The notes below the pieces were generated by a model. It ran no database searches, was not told the DNA's origin, and saw only the letters and a program-made list of their open reading frames with translations. Positions 1 through 7,100 of a stretch of 10,247 bases of DNA are shown in pieces (positions within the stretch are counted from its first letter, which is position 1; every line of letters begins with the position of its first letter). The DNA comes from Candidatus Omnitrophota bacterium (GTDB lineage: Bacteria > Omnitrophota > Gorgyraeia > Gygaellales > Profunditerraquicolaceae), in contig JAHFFQ010000007.1 of assembly GCA_023247875.1 (NCBI GenBank), positions 1 through 10,247 of the forward strand. Reading direction: 5' to 3'. The translations under genes and the position numbers were made by a program.

Positions 1-361
1 ATTTGTAGTAGCCGATATCCCGGGATTGATTGAAGGCGCTTCAGAGGGCCGGGGCCTGGGGGATAAATTCCTGAAGCATCTCGAGCGCACCAGGATTTTA
101 ATCCATATAATCGATATGGCAGGTTTTGAAGCCCGGGATCCGCTGGAGGATTATAAAAAGATAAACCTTGAGCTTAAAGCTTACAGCCCCGAGATTTATA
201 AGAAACCGCAGATAGTCGCGGCCAATAAAATGGACCTTGAGGGCTCCGAAGAGAACCTTAAACGTTTTAAGCAGAAATATAAGAAACAGATCTACCCGAT
301 CTCTGCCTTAAACCGGCAGGGCCTGGAGGAATTGATCGATGCAGTCGCGAAAAAATTATAA
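1..361 (+). CDS. obg: Obg family GTPase, C-terminal part (5' end outside the window)
   Basis: Only the last 119 codons are present, read in frame from base 2; the protein begins upstream of the window. This is the second half of the GTP-binding domain of Obg/CgtA, a GTPase that binds the large ribosomal subunit and acts in 50S assembly and stress control. Visible motifs are the Obg-specific G3/switch II stretch (DIPGLIEGASEGRGLG, near the start of the fragment), the G4 motif NKMD and the G5-like SAL motif. The protein stops about 16 residues after G5. It therefore lacks the C-terminal OCT domain found in some Obg proteins and belongs to the short form. The stop overlaps the start of proB by 23 bases, which suggests co-transcription and translational coupling. 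Identification is secure from the switch II signature. Confidence 0.95.
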   Translation, partial: FVVADIPGLIEGASEGRGLGDKFLKHLERTRILIHIIDMAGFEARDPLEDYKKINLELKAYSPEIYKKPQIVAANKMDLEGSEENLKRFKQKYKKQIYPISALNRQGLEELIDAVAKKL

Positions 362-1403
362 AAGGATCGTTGTCAAGATCGGCTCAAGCCTTTTTGCCGG
401 CAGGGGGCAGGGGTTGGATACCGGTTTGCTGGAGGGGGTTGCCGCACAGATCTCCTGCCTGATCGAAGACGGCAAAGAGGTGGTGGTGGTTTCTTCCGGC
501 GCGATCGCCCTGGGCATGTCTATTTTGAAACTGGGGACTAGGCCAAAAGAGCTTGGATATTTACAGGCGGCAGCGGCTATCGGCCAGCATGAATTGATGC
601 ATGTCTATAAGCTGGCGCTTAACAGGCATGGTTTGAATTGCGCCCAGCTGCTTTTAACCTGGGAGGATTTCTCCGACCGTAAACGTTATCTGAACGCTAA
701 AAATACCCTGAACAAGCTGCTTAAATTAAAATGCCTGCCTGTGATCAATGAGAATGATACGGTTTCAACCGAAGAGATCAAATTCGGAGATAATGACCGG
801 CTCTCCGCCCTGGTTGCCATTTTAACCGCAGCCGATCTTTTGATCATTCTCTCGGATGTTGACGGATTATTGGATAAAGATAAAAAAGTTATTCGCCTGG
901 TGGACAAAATAACCGGCCAGATAAAGGCCCTGGCCTCTCCGACCAGCAAGAGAACCTGCGTGGGCGGAATGATCACCAAGATCGAGGCAGCGGCTGTCAG
1001 CGTTGACTCCGGGATCCCCTGCGTAATTGCCAACGGGCATAACAGGGGGATTATAAAAGAAATTGTCAATGATCCACTTGGCCAGGGGACATTGTTTTTG
1101 CCCAGGCAAAAGCTGCTTGGCGCTAAAGAACGCTGGATGGCTTTCGGCACCAAGGCTAAAGGTAAAATTGTTATTGATGACGGAGCGAAAAAGGCATTGC
1201 TGGATAAAAAGAGCCTGCTTAGCGTCGGGGTGGTCGGCTGCGAAGGGGATTTCTGCTCCGGTGAGATCGTCAGTGTCTGTGATAAGAATAACTGCGAAAT
1301 CGCCCGCGGAAAAGTAACTCTGGCTTTCCATGATCTGGATAAAGTAAAGGGAGAGCGTTTTCCCAAAGAGATCATCCACCGCGATAACATCGTTATACTA
1401 TAA
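339..1403 (+). CDS. proB: Glutamate 5-kinase with PUA domain
   Basis: This cytoplasmic enzyme phosphorylates L-glutamate to gamma-glutamyl phosphate, the first and usually proline-inhibited step of proline synthesis. The 354-residue protein has an amino-acid-kinase domain (about 8-255) followed by a PUA domain (about 265-350), the same layout as Escherichia coli ProB and near its length. Key motifs are VVKIGSSLF (11-19), SSGAIALG (52-59), the glutamate-binding INENDTV (136-142), FGDNDRLSALVA (149-160) and SDVDGL (172-177). The loop that usually reads GTGGM is CVGGM here (207-211). The ATG lies inside the end of obg, with a good GGAGGA Shine-Dalgarno at 325-330, eight bases upstream, which supports this start. 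proA begins four bases after the stop, as expected for the two-enzyme proBA unit. Confidence 0.97.
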   Translation: MQSRKNYKRIVVKIGSSLFAGRGQGLDTGLLEGVAAQISCLIEDGKEVVVVSSGAIALGMSILKLGTRPKELGYLQAAAAIGQHELMHVYKLALNRHGLNCAQLLLTWEDFSDRKRYLNAKNTLNKLLKLKCLPVINENDTVSTEEIKFGDNDRLSALVAILTAADLLIILSDVDGLLDKDKKVIRLVDKITGQIKALASPTSKRTCVGGMITKIEAAAVSVDSGIPCVIANGHNRGIIKEIVNDPLGQGTLFLPRQKLLGAKERWMAFGTKAKGKIVIDDGAKKALLDKKSLLSVGVVGCEGDFCSGEIVSVCDKNNCEIARGKVTLAFHDLDKVKGERFPKEIIHRDNIVIL

Positions 1404-1407
1404 GAAA

Positions 1408-2664
1408 ATGAAACAAAATCTTAAAAAAGAGCTGGAAAATATCGCCAAAGAGGCTTTGCAGGCTTCGCGCGAGCTCGCTATTTTGCCAACGGGCGCCAAG
1501 AATGCGGTGCTTAAGGATATGGCCAGGGCTTTGTTAAGCAGCAAGGCCGTTATCTTAAGGGCCAATAAAAAAGATATCGCGTTATCCCGCGGCAGGCCCA
1601 AGGCTTTTATTGACCGGCTTACCTTAACCCCGGAGAGGATCAAGCAGATGGCGGATTCTTTGCTTGATATTGTTAAGCTCAAAGACCCTGTTGGCGAAGT
1701 TATACGCGCCTGGAAGATTCCTAACGGGCTGCGTATTGATAAGGTGCGTTCTCCTATCGGCGTGGTCGCTATAATCTACGAATCGCGGCCAAATGTCACT
1801 TCGGATTGCATAGGGCTGTGTTTTAAGTCCGGCAACAGCGTGATCCTGCGGGGAGGAAGCGAGTCTTTGAATTCCAATATCGCTATTTACAATGTGCTCT
1901 CTAAAGTAATGGGCAGGCACAGGGTGCCTGCCGGGGCGATCAATCTCATCGCCACGCGGGAGCGCAAGGCCGTGGATGCTTTGTTGAAATTGAATAATTA
2001 TATCGATGTGGTTATTCCCCGGGGCGGTGAGGAGCTGATCAATAAGGTGGTAAGATCTTCGCGTATCCCGGTGATCAAACATTATAAAGGGATCTGCCAC
2101 GTCTACGTGGATGAATGGGCTGACCTGAATATGTCCGAGAGGATCTGTTTTAATGCCAAGGTGCAGCGGCCGGGGGTCTGTAATGCCATGGAGAGCATGC
2201 TTGTGCACCGCGATGTTGCCGCCAGGTTCCTGCCGGGGATGCTTAAGAAATTCAAAGATGCCGGCGTCGAAATCCGCGGGTGTGCCTTGACCTGCAGGAT
2301 CGCCAAATGGGCAAGGGCTGCCACGGAAATAGATTACCGCACCGAATACCTTGGCCTGATCCTTTCGGTTAAGGTGGTCAATGACCTGGATGAGGCGATC
2401 AGCCATATTAATAATTATGGTTCGCATCACTCTGACACTATTGTTACCGAAAACAAGGATAATGCTTTAAGATTCCTAGCCAGGGTTGATTCTGCCTGCG
2501 TTTACCTGAATGCCTCGACCCGTTTTACCGACGGCAACCAGTTTGGAATGGGCGCTGAGATCGGTATTTCAACGGATAAGCTGCATGCCCGTGGCCCTAT
2601 GGGGCTTGAAGAGTTGACTACTTATAAATACATGGTGTTTGGCTCCGGCCAGATCAGGGAATAA
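1408..2664 (+). CDS. proA: Glutamate-5-semialdehyde dehydrogenase (gamma-glutamyl phosphate reductase)
   Basis: ProA reduces the gamma-glutamyl phosphate made by ProB to glutamate-5-semialdehyde with NADPH; the product cyclises to the precursor of proline. The 418-residue length is typical. It is an aldehyde-dehydrogenase-superfamily protein with a nucleotide-binding half and a catalytic half. Visible signatures are SPIGVVAIIYESRPNVT (115-131), the glycine-rich ILRGGSES (146-153), VIPRGGEELI (202-211) and the catalytic cysteine C258 in VCNAMES. The C-terminal region includes SACVYLNASTRFTDG and the FGMGAEIGIST signature. The start is four bases after the proB stop with no clear Shine-Dalgarno, so translation is probably coupled to proB. 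nadD follows after another four-base gap. Confidence 0.97.
   Translation: MKQNLKKELENIAKEALQASRELAILPTGAKNAVLKDMARALLSSKAVILRANKKDIALSRGRPKAFIDRLTLTPERIKQMADSLLDIVKLKDPVGEVIRAWKIPNGLRIDKVRSPIGVVAIIYESRPNVTSDCIGLCFKSGNSVILRGGSESLNSNIAIYNVLSKVMGRHRVPAGAINLIATRERKAVDALLKLNNYIDVVIPRGGEELINKVVRSSRIPVIKHYKGICHVYVDEWADLNMSERICFNAKVQRPGVCNAMESMLVHRDVAARFLPGMLKKFKDAGVEIRGCALTCRIAKWARAATEIDYRTEYLGLILSVKVVNDLDEAISHINNYGSHHSDTIVTENKDNALRFLARVDSACVYLNASTRFTDGNQFGMGAEIGISTDKLHARGPMGLEELTTYKYMVFGSGQIRE
2656..2660 (+). promoter_or_regulatory. Ribosome binding site deciding the nadD start
   Basis: AGGGA lies eight bases before the ATG at 2669, inside the last codons of proA. An in-frame TTG at 2639 would give a ten-residue longer protein. 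That extension lies before the conserved first strand of the Rossmann fold, and the TTG has no comparable site, so the ATG is preferred. Confidence 0.6.
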
Positions 2665-2668
2665 AAGT

Positions 2669-3289
2669 ATGAAAATAGGGATCCTGGGGGGGACTTTTAA
2701 TCCTGTGCATATCGGCCATTTGATCCTGGCTGAAGAGGCCAGGGAAAAGCTCAGGCTGGATAAAGTGATATTCGTTCCAACCTCCCTGCCGCCGCACAAG
2801 GAGGATTTGAATATCGCTCCCGCCTCCGACCGCCTGAAGATGATAAAATTGGCGATAGGGGGAAATAAATATTTCACGGTTTCCGACATTGAGATAAAAC
2901 GCCAGGGCCGCTCCTACACAATTGATACCCTGACTGAGCTTAAACGCAAATTTAGCCGGGATGAGCTTTATTTTATTATCGGCTCGGACCTGCTGAAATA
3001 TCTGGATGAGTGGAAGGATTTAAGCCAGATAATCAAGATGGTGAAATTCGTGGCAGCTACCCGGCCGGGATATCCGCTGGAGCAGATACCGAATTATATC
3101 CAGACCCTGGCTATCCGGGCTGTGGATGTCTCTGGTTTTGAGGTGCGCCAGTGCGTGCAGGAAGGCAAATCTTTTCGTTATCTGGTTCCGGACAAGGTGT
3201 TCGGCTACATTAAGAAAAGAGCGCTATACAGATATAGGGACGGTTCTGAAGACAAAGCGAAAGTGTCCCCTAAGAGGGGGACAGGTTAG
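2669..3289 (+). CDS. nadD: Nicotinate-nucleotide adenylyltransferase
   Basis: NadD transfers AMP from ATP to nicotinate mononucleotide, making deamido-NAD in the NAD synthesis pathway. The 206-residue protein opens with the nucleotidyltransferase signature GGTFNPVHIGH (7-17), which holds the two catalytic histidines. It also has FVPTSLPPHK (35-44), SDRLKMI, YFIIGSD (101-107) and the closing RYLVPDKVFGYI (170-181). The family motif ISSTxIR, which contacts the ATP phosphates, reads VSGFEVR here (154-160), so the usual Ser-Thr pair is missing. About 17 C-terminal residues (from around 190) are not family-like. They are encoded by the palindromic element that starts at 3236, and the stop codon lies inside that element. 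The usual partner rsfS is not present downstream. Identity is secure; the altered motif and the foreign tail are the odd points. Confidence 0.94.
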   Translation: MKIGILGGTFNPVHIGHLILAEEAREKLRLDKVIFVPTSLPPHKEDLNIAPASDRLKMIKLAIGGNKYFTVSDIEIKRQGRSYTIDTLTELKRKFSRDELYFIIGSDLLKYLDEWKDLSQIIKMVKFVAATRPGYPLEQIPNYIQTLAIRAVDVSGFEVRQCVQEGKSFRYLVPDKVFGYIKKRALYRYRDGSEDKAKVSPKRGTG

Positions 3290-3311
3290 CTTTAAGTTGA
3301 GAACCGTCCCT
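3236..3311 (+). repeat. REP-like imperfect palindrome across the nadD/rpe junction
   Basis: A perfect 12-base inverted repeat (AGGGACGGTTCT at 3236-3247, AGAACCGTCCCT at 3300-3311) encloses further paired segments: AAAGC 3254-3258 with GCTTT 3289-3293, and TGTCCCC 3264-3270 with GGGGACA 3277-3283 around a six-base loop. The transcript could fold into one long interrupted hairpin. GGGGACGGTTCT/AGTGTCCCC-type palindromes recur in genomes of several environmental bacteria and resemble REP elements spread by Y1/TnpA-REP transposases; that link is from memory and no transposase is present here. The element encodes the last codons of nadD and ends seven bases before the first possible rpe start. 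Only one copy is seen in this window. It could also affect mRNA stability or termination, although no T-tract follows it. Confidence 0.7.
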
Positions 3312-3318
3312 GACCTAA

Positions 3319-3963
3319 ATGAAGAATATGAAGATAAAGATCGCACCCTCCATATTATCTGCGGATTTCAGCTGTCTTGCCGCAGAGCTTAAAAAGGTCC
3401 AGCGAGCGGGAGCCGAGCTGATCCACATTGATGTGATGGACGGCCACTTTGTGCCCAATATTACCATTGGCCCGGTGGTCGTAAAATACATCCGCAGGTC
3501 GACCAGCTTACCGCTGGATGTGCATTTAATGATCGAGAACCCCGCTAAATATATCGGCGCCTTTGTCAATGCCGGAAGCGACATGATCACCGTGCATATT
3601 GAGACAGTTACTTTGAAAGAACTGGCAGCTATTGCCAGGGGATTAAAGAAAAGCAGGGTAAAGCTGGGGGTCTCTTTAAATCCGGCCACTCCTTTAAACA
3701 GGATCAAAAAAGCCTTGCCGCTGGTTGATTTTGTTTTAGTGATGTCGGTTAATCCGGGCTTTGGAGGCCAGGCATTTATCCCGCAAGCTCTGAAGAAAAT
3801 AAAACAGCTACGCGCCATATTTAAAAAAGATATCGCGGTTGACGGAGGGATAAATAACATTAACGCAAAGCTGGCAAGGAATGCTGGCGCAAACGTTTTA
3901 GCGGCGGGTTCATATATATTCGGGGCAAAAAATACCAAACAGGCAATTGACAGCTTACGATAA
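3319..3963 (+). CDS. rpe: Ribulose-phosphate 3-epimerase
   Basis: Rpe interconverts D-ribulose 5-phosphate and D-xylulose 5-phosphate in the non-oxidative pentose phosphate pathway. The 214-residue protein is a complete TIM barrel of normal length. Family signatures are APSILSADF (9-17), HIDVMDGHFVPN (36-47), DVHLMIENP (67-75), VMSVNPGFGGQ (141-151) and VDGGI (174-178). Predicted metal ligands and acid-base residues H36, D38, H69 and D175 are all present. The start is uncertain: ATG 3319 has no Shine-Dalgarno, and an in-frame ATG at 3328, giving 211 residues, has only a weak GAAGAA before it. The region where a ribosome binding site would lie is occupied by the palindromic element ending at 3311, so expression may depend on coupling or readthrough from nadD. 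Confidence 0.95.
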   Translation: MKNMKIKIAPSILSADFSCLAAELKKVQRAGAELIHIDVMDGHFVPNITIGPVVVKYIRRSTSLPLDVHLMIENPAKYIGAFVNAGSDMITVHIETVTLKELAAIARGLKKSRVKLGVSLNPATPLNRIKKALPLVDFVLVMSVNPGFGGQAFIPQALKKIKQLRAIFKKDIAVDGGINNINAKLARNAGANVLAAGSYIFGAKNTKQAIDSLR

Positions 3964-4011
3964 GACACCCCGCGCTTAAAGGTATTGCGCGGGTGTTGTC
4001 TTCGTAGACAA
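3964..4011 (+). promoter_or_regulatory. Two tandem hairpins in the rpe-pgm leader
   Basis: The 60-base rpe-pgm gap contains two adjacent stem-loops. The first pairs CCCGCGC (3969-3975) with GCGCGGG (3987-3993) around an 11-base loop and can extend by three pairs past a bulged C. The second pairs TTGTCT (3996-4001) with AGACAA (4006-4011) around the tetraloop TCGT. It ends at the first bases of the mutase ribosome binding site. No T-run follows the GC-rich stem, so it is not a standard intrinsic terminator. A role in mRNA processing or translation control of the mutase is possible but not shown. Confidence 0.35.
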
Positions 4012-4015
4012 GGAG
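4010..4015 (+). promoter_or_regulatory. Ribosome binding site deciding the phosphohexomutase start
   Basis: AAGGAG lies eight bases upstream of ATG 4024. An in-frame TTG at 3985 would add 13 residues encoded by hairpin sequence that do not resemble the family N-terminus, so ATG 4024 is the chosen start. Confidence 0.7.
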
Positions 4016-4023
4016 AGGGCGCG

Positions 4024-5412
4024 ATGTGCAATACGGTTTCGCAAATTAAGTTCGGCACCGACGGATGGAGAGCGATTATCGCAGATACATATACCCTGGA
4101 AAATGTCAGGATCCTGGCCCAGGCAGTGGCGGATTATCTGGCCGGCCCAAGGAAGGTAGCAGTCGGCTATGACACGCGTTTTATGTCCGGAAAATTCGCC
4201 GAGGCAGCGGCAATAGTTTTGCAGAATAACGGGATGGAGGTGCTCCTTTCCGACCAGCCCACCCCTACCCCGGCATTAAGTTTCGTGGTTAAATCCCGCA
4301 AGCTGGACATGGGGATCATGATCACTGCTTCGCATAATCCGGCGGAGTATAACGGTTTTAAGATCAAGAATTCATCAGGCGGCGGGGCCAGCGAAGAGAT
4401 AACCAAAGCGGTAGAAGGGCTTTTAGGAAAAAACCCGGTAAAGGATTCCGCTTTGGCCGAGCCGGTCAAAACCACAGACATTACCAAAGATTACGTAAAA
4501 TTTATCCGCAATTATATCGATTTAAAAAAGATCAGGAATAAAAAATTTAAGGTCCTGGTTGATTCCATGTATGGTTCGGGGGACAGTTTTATCGCCGAGG
4601 TGCTTAAGGGTACAAGCATAAAGATCGAATTTATGCGTAATACCATCAATCCTTCTTTCGGGGGAGGCAGGCCTGAACCGGTTGAGGAGAATCTGAAGGA
4701 GTTGAAATCGCGCGTAAAAAAAGAAAAATTTGACTTAGGGATCGCTTTAGACGGTGATGCCGACAGGATAGCTGCCGTGGCACCCGGGGGAGTATTCATA
4801 CATCCGCAGAAGATCCTGGGTCTGCTTGCGTTGCATTTGAACCAGGACCGTCATTGGTCAGGGGGGCTGGTAAAGACCATCTGCGGCACGACGATGATGG
4901 ATAACATCGCTAAATTCCTGGGGATCAAACTTTACGAAACACCGGTCGGTTTTAAATATATCTCGAATCTTATGGAGACCGAGGATATCGTCGCCGGCGG
5001 TGAAGAGGCAGGCGGTATGGGGGTCAAGGGTTACATCCCGGAGCGCGACGGCACCATGGCCGGACTCTTATTGATCGAGATGATGGTTTACCGCAACAAG
5101 AATATCCTGAAGATCCTGACTGAAACCGAAAAACAGTTCGGCAAATATTATTATGTGCGCCAGGATTTTCATTTGAGCAAGCGCGTTGAGCCGAAAAAGG
5201 AGAACCTGCCCAGCGAATTATTAGGCAAAAAGGTAGTAGAGGTTAAGGATTACGACGGTATAAAGCTTATCTGCGAAGACAAAAGCTGGCTGATGTTCCG
5301 CGGTTCAGGGACCGAGCCGATCATGCGCACCTATGCCGAGGCAAAGAGCTTAACCCGGGCTAAGAAGCTCTTAGTTTTAGCCAAAGAAATTATTTTAAAG
5401 GATGGGATATAA
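4024..5412 (+). CDS. Phosphoglucomutase/phosphomannomutase family protein (alpha-D-phosphohexomutase)
   Basis: Members interconvert hexose 6-phosphate and hexose 1-phosphate through a phosphoserine and a bis-phosphorylated intermediate. The 462-residue protein has the four expected regions: IKFGTDGWR at the N-terminus (8-16), the active-site loop TASHNP (101-106) with phosphoserine S103, the Mg-binding loop DGDADR (243-248), the sugar-specificity loop GEEAGG (326-331) and the phosphate-binding loop RGSGTEP (426-432). The GEEAGG loop, instead of the GEMSGH often seen in phosphoglucosamine mutase, argues for glucose or mannose phosphate rather than glucosamine phosphate. Glucose versus mannose cannot be settled from sequence alone, so no symbol is given. 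It could supply glucose 1-phosphate to the RmlA encoded about 3 kb downstream. It is the last gene before the largest intergenic gap in the window. Confidence 0.93.
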   Translation: MCNTVSQIKFGTDGWRAIIADTYTLENVRILAQAVADYLAGPRKVAVGYDTRFMSGKFAEAAAIVLQNNGMEVLLSDQPTPTPALSFVVKSRKLDMGIMITASHNPAEYNGFKIKNSSGGGASEEITKAVEGLLGKNPVKDSALAEPVKTTDITKDYVKFIRNYIDLKKIRNKKFKVLVDSMYGSGDSFIAEVLKGTSIKIEFMRNTINPSFGGGRPEPVEENLKELKSRVKKEKFDLGIALDGDADRIAAVAPGGVFIHPQKILGLLALHLNQDRHWSGGLVKTICGTTMMDNIAKFLGIKLYETPVGFKYISNLMETEDIVAGGEEAGGMGVKGYIPERDGTMAGLLLIEMMVYRNKNILKILTETEKQFGKYYYVRQDFHLSKRVEPKKENLPSELLGKKVVEVKDYDGIKLICEDKSWLMFRGSGTEPIMRTYAEAKSLTRAKKLLVLAKEIILKDGI

Positions 5413-5554
5413 AATAGATATGTTTATACTATTTAAAAATTTACATAGAAAGGGGGAGCCAGATCATGAAATTCGGCAGATGATTTTGGCCATTTTACTT
5501 AACGATTAAAATAAACCATTAATTAAATACTAAAAATCAAAAGGAGAGTTTAAA
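5413..5554 (+). promoter_or_regulatory. AT-rich leader and probable promoter region of the rpsA unit
   Basis: This 142-base gap is the longest non-coding stretch in the window and clearly more AT-rich than the genes around it, so it is the likeliest place for a new promoter. A -10-like TATACT is at 5425-5430, but no matching -35 was found, and other candidate pairs have poor spacing, so no promoter is assigned exactly. An AGGGGGAG (5451-5458) precedes a five-codon frame at 5466-5483 (MKFGR), whose stop overlaps the ATG of a nine-codon frame at 5480-5509. These may be leader peptides or chance. The rpsA ribosome binding site AAGGAG is at 5541-5546. No terminator for the upstream mutase gene was found. 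Confidence 0.4.
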
Positions 5555-7096
5555 ATGTCAGATTCAAGAGCGGAATTAGAGCAGTTATACAATCAAAGCA
5601 TCAAGGTTTTAAAAGAAGGCCAGGTAGTTACCGGTAAGATCGTAGGGATCAAGACTAAGGAGGTCCTGGTGGATGTGGGTTTTAAATCCGAAGGGATCGT
5701 GCCGATCACCGAGTTCAGCACCCCTGACCTGGAGATAGGGCGCGAGATGGAATTTCTGCTGGAGACCATGGAAAATGACGCCGGGGTAATGACCCTCTCC
5801 CGGGAAAAGGCAATCCGCATGCAGGGATGGGATAAGATCGTAAAGTTCTCCAATGACGGCACCCTGGTGGAAGGCAAGCCGGTAAAGAAGGTAAAAGGAG
5901 GATTTCTCGTCGATATTATGGGTATCGAGGGATTCCTGCCCAGCTCCCTTTCTTCTTTCCGCAACATACCGGATAAAGATATCCTGTACAAGGTTTATAA
6001 ATTCAAGATCGTCAAGGTGAATAACCTGAGGCGCAGCATTATCGTCAGCCGCCGCGAAGCAGTGCAGGCGGAGAGGGATGTGGCCAGGGGTAAGATCTGG
6101 GGTGAGTTGAAGATCGGCAACATTTATCCCGGGCTGGTCAAGGCCATCACTGATTTCGGCGCCTTCATTGATCTAGGCGGGGTTGACGGCCTGCTGCATA
6201 TTACGGATATGTCCTGGTCAAAGATCAGCCATCCTTCGGAGATTGTTGCCATAGGGGATAAGATCGAGGTTGTGGTCCTGAATATGGACCAGGCTTCGGG
6301 AAAGGTTTCCTTGGGGTTAAAGCAGAGGCTCCCGGATCCCTGGCAGGATATCGCGAATAAATTCACCGTAGGCAGCAAGGTAAAGGGCAAGGTGGTCAAT
6401 ATTCTGCCTTACGGGGTTTTTGTGGAGCTGGAAAAGGGGATCGAAGGACTGATCCATGTTTCCGAGATATCCTGGACCAAGCGCGTAAATAACCCGGGGG
6501 AGATGTTTGCCGTCGGAGATATGGTTGAAACGCAGATATTAAGCGTGGAAAAAGAATCCCGCAGGATATCGCTTAGCTTAAAACAGCTGGAGCAGAATCC
6601 GTGGCTTGAGGCGGAGGGCAAATATCCTGTCGGCACAAAGGCAAGCGGCAAGATCCGCGGTTTCACCGAGTATGGGGCATTCGTGGAGTTGGATTCCAAC
6701 CTTGAGGGGATGATCCACGTATCCGATATCTCCTGGACCAAGAGGGTTGGCCATCCGCAGGATGTTTTAAAGAAGGGCCAGAAGGTGGAAGTTTCGGTGC
6801 TTTCCGTTGATTCTGCCAACCGCAGGATCGCCTTAGGATTAAAACAGTTGCAGGATAATCCCTGGCCGCAGATCGCTGAGAAATATCCCCTGGATACAGA
6901 GCTTTCCGCTGAGGTTGCCAGTATCACCGAATTCGGCGTCTTTGCCAGGATAGATGATGAGCTGGAGGGCCTGATCTACTCAAGTGAGATTGACAAAGAA
7001 ACAGTTGCGAATCTCAAAGCCGGAGATAAAATAAAGGTAAAGGTAATCAAAGTGGATGTGGATCAGGCCAAGATCGGCCTGACCGCCAGGCTTTAA
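5555..7096 (+). CDS. rpsA: 30S ribosomal protein S1, six S1 domains
   Basis: S1 binds the small ribosomal subunit and helps recruit and unfold mRNA at initiation. The 513-residue protein consists almost entirely of six S1/OB-fold RNA-binding repeats, at about 17-87, 98-168, 184-262, 270-350, 358-438 and 445-513. Repeats 3 to 5 are the most canonical, with FGAF-, YGVF- or YGAF-type strands, [10 protein letters not shown] or [12 protein letters not shown], and closing SLGLKQ-type strands. Repeats 1 and 2 are divergent, as in other S1 proteins, where they anchor the ribosome. The protein is somewhat shorter than the 557 residues of E. coli S1. The start has a strong AAGGAG eight bases upstream. 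tyrS begins four bases after the stop, so the two are probably co-transcribed. In enterobacteria rpsA is autoregulated through its leader; whether that applies here is unknown. Confidence 0.95.
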   Translation: MSDSRAELEQLYNQSIKVLKEGQVVTGKIVGIKTKEVLVDVGFKSEGIVPITEFSTPDLEIGREMEFLLETMENDAGVMTLSREKAIRMQGWDKIVKFSNDGTLVEGKPVKKVKGGFLVDIMGIEGFLPSSLSSFRNIPDKDILYKVYKFKIVKVNNLRRSIIVSRREAVQAERDVARGKIWGELKIGNIYPGLVKAITDFGAFIDLGGVDGLLHITDMSWSKISHPSEIVAIGDKIEVVVLNMDQASGKVSLGLKQRLPDPWQDIANKFTVGSKVKGKVVNILPYGVFVELEKGIEGLIHVSEISWTKRVNNPGEMFAVGDMVETQILSVEKESRRISLSLKQLEQNPWLEAEGKYPVGTKASGKIRGFTEYGAFVELDSNLEGMIHVSDISWTKRVGHPQDVLKKGQKVEVSVLSVDSANRRIALGLKQLQDNPWPQIAEKYPLDTELSAEVASITEFGVFARIDDELEGLIYSSEIDKETVANLKAGDKIKVKVIKVDVDQAKIGLTARL

Positions 7097-7100
7097 AAGC

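Noticed and set aside
686-1390. Long minus-strand open frame of 234 codons opposite proB
   Set aside because: It lies fully opposite a clear glutamate 5-kinase gene, its translation resembles no family I know, and it is rich in Ser/Leu/Pro as expected for an antisense shadow.
1624-2430. Minus-strand open frame of 268 codons opposite proA
   Set aside because: Entirely antisense to a well-conserved proA, with no recognisable motif and a His/Asp/Pro-rich composition typical of a shadow frame.
3126-3392. Plus-strand 88-codon frame spanning the nadD/rpe junction
   Set aside because: It is out of frame with both genes, runs through the palindrome and has no family resemblance; both overlapping genes are well supported.
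3315-4058. Minus-strand open frame opposite rpe
   Set aside because: It covers the intact ribulose-phosphate epimerase gene and has no independent start signal or family signature.
5412-5434. AAATAG/CTATTT inverted repeat after the mutase stop as a possible terminator
   Set aside because: The stem is only six pairs, wholly AT-rich apart from one G-C pair, with an 11-base loop and no T-tract directly after it, so it is too weak for an intrinsic terminator.
6460-6745. Similar DNA stretches encoding SWTKRV in two places
   Set aside because: They are the equivalent segments of S1 domains 4 and 5 in rpsA, explained by the internal domain repeats of the protein rather than by a separate repeat element.
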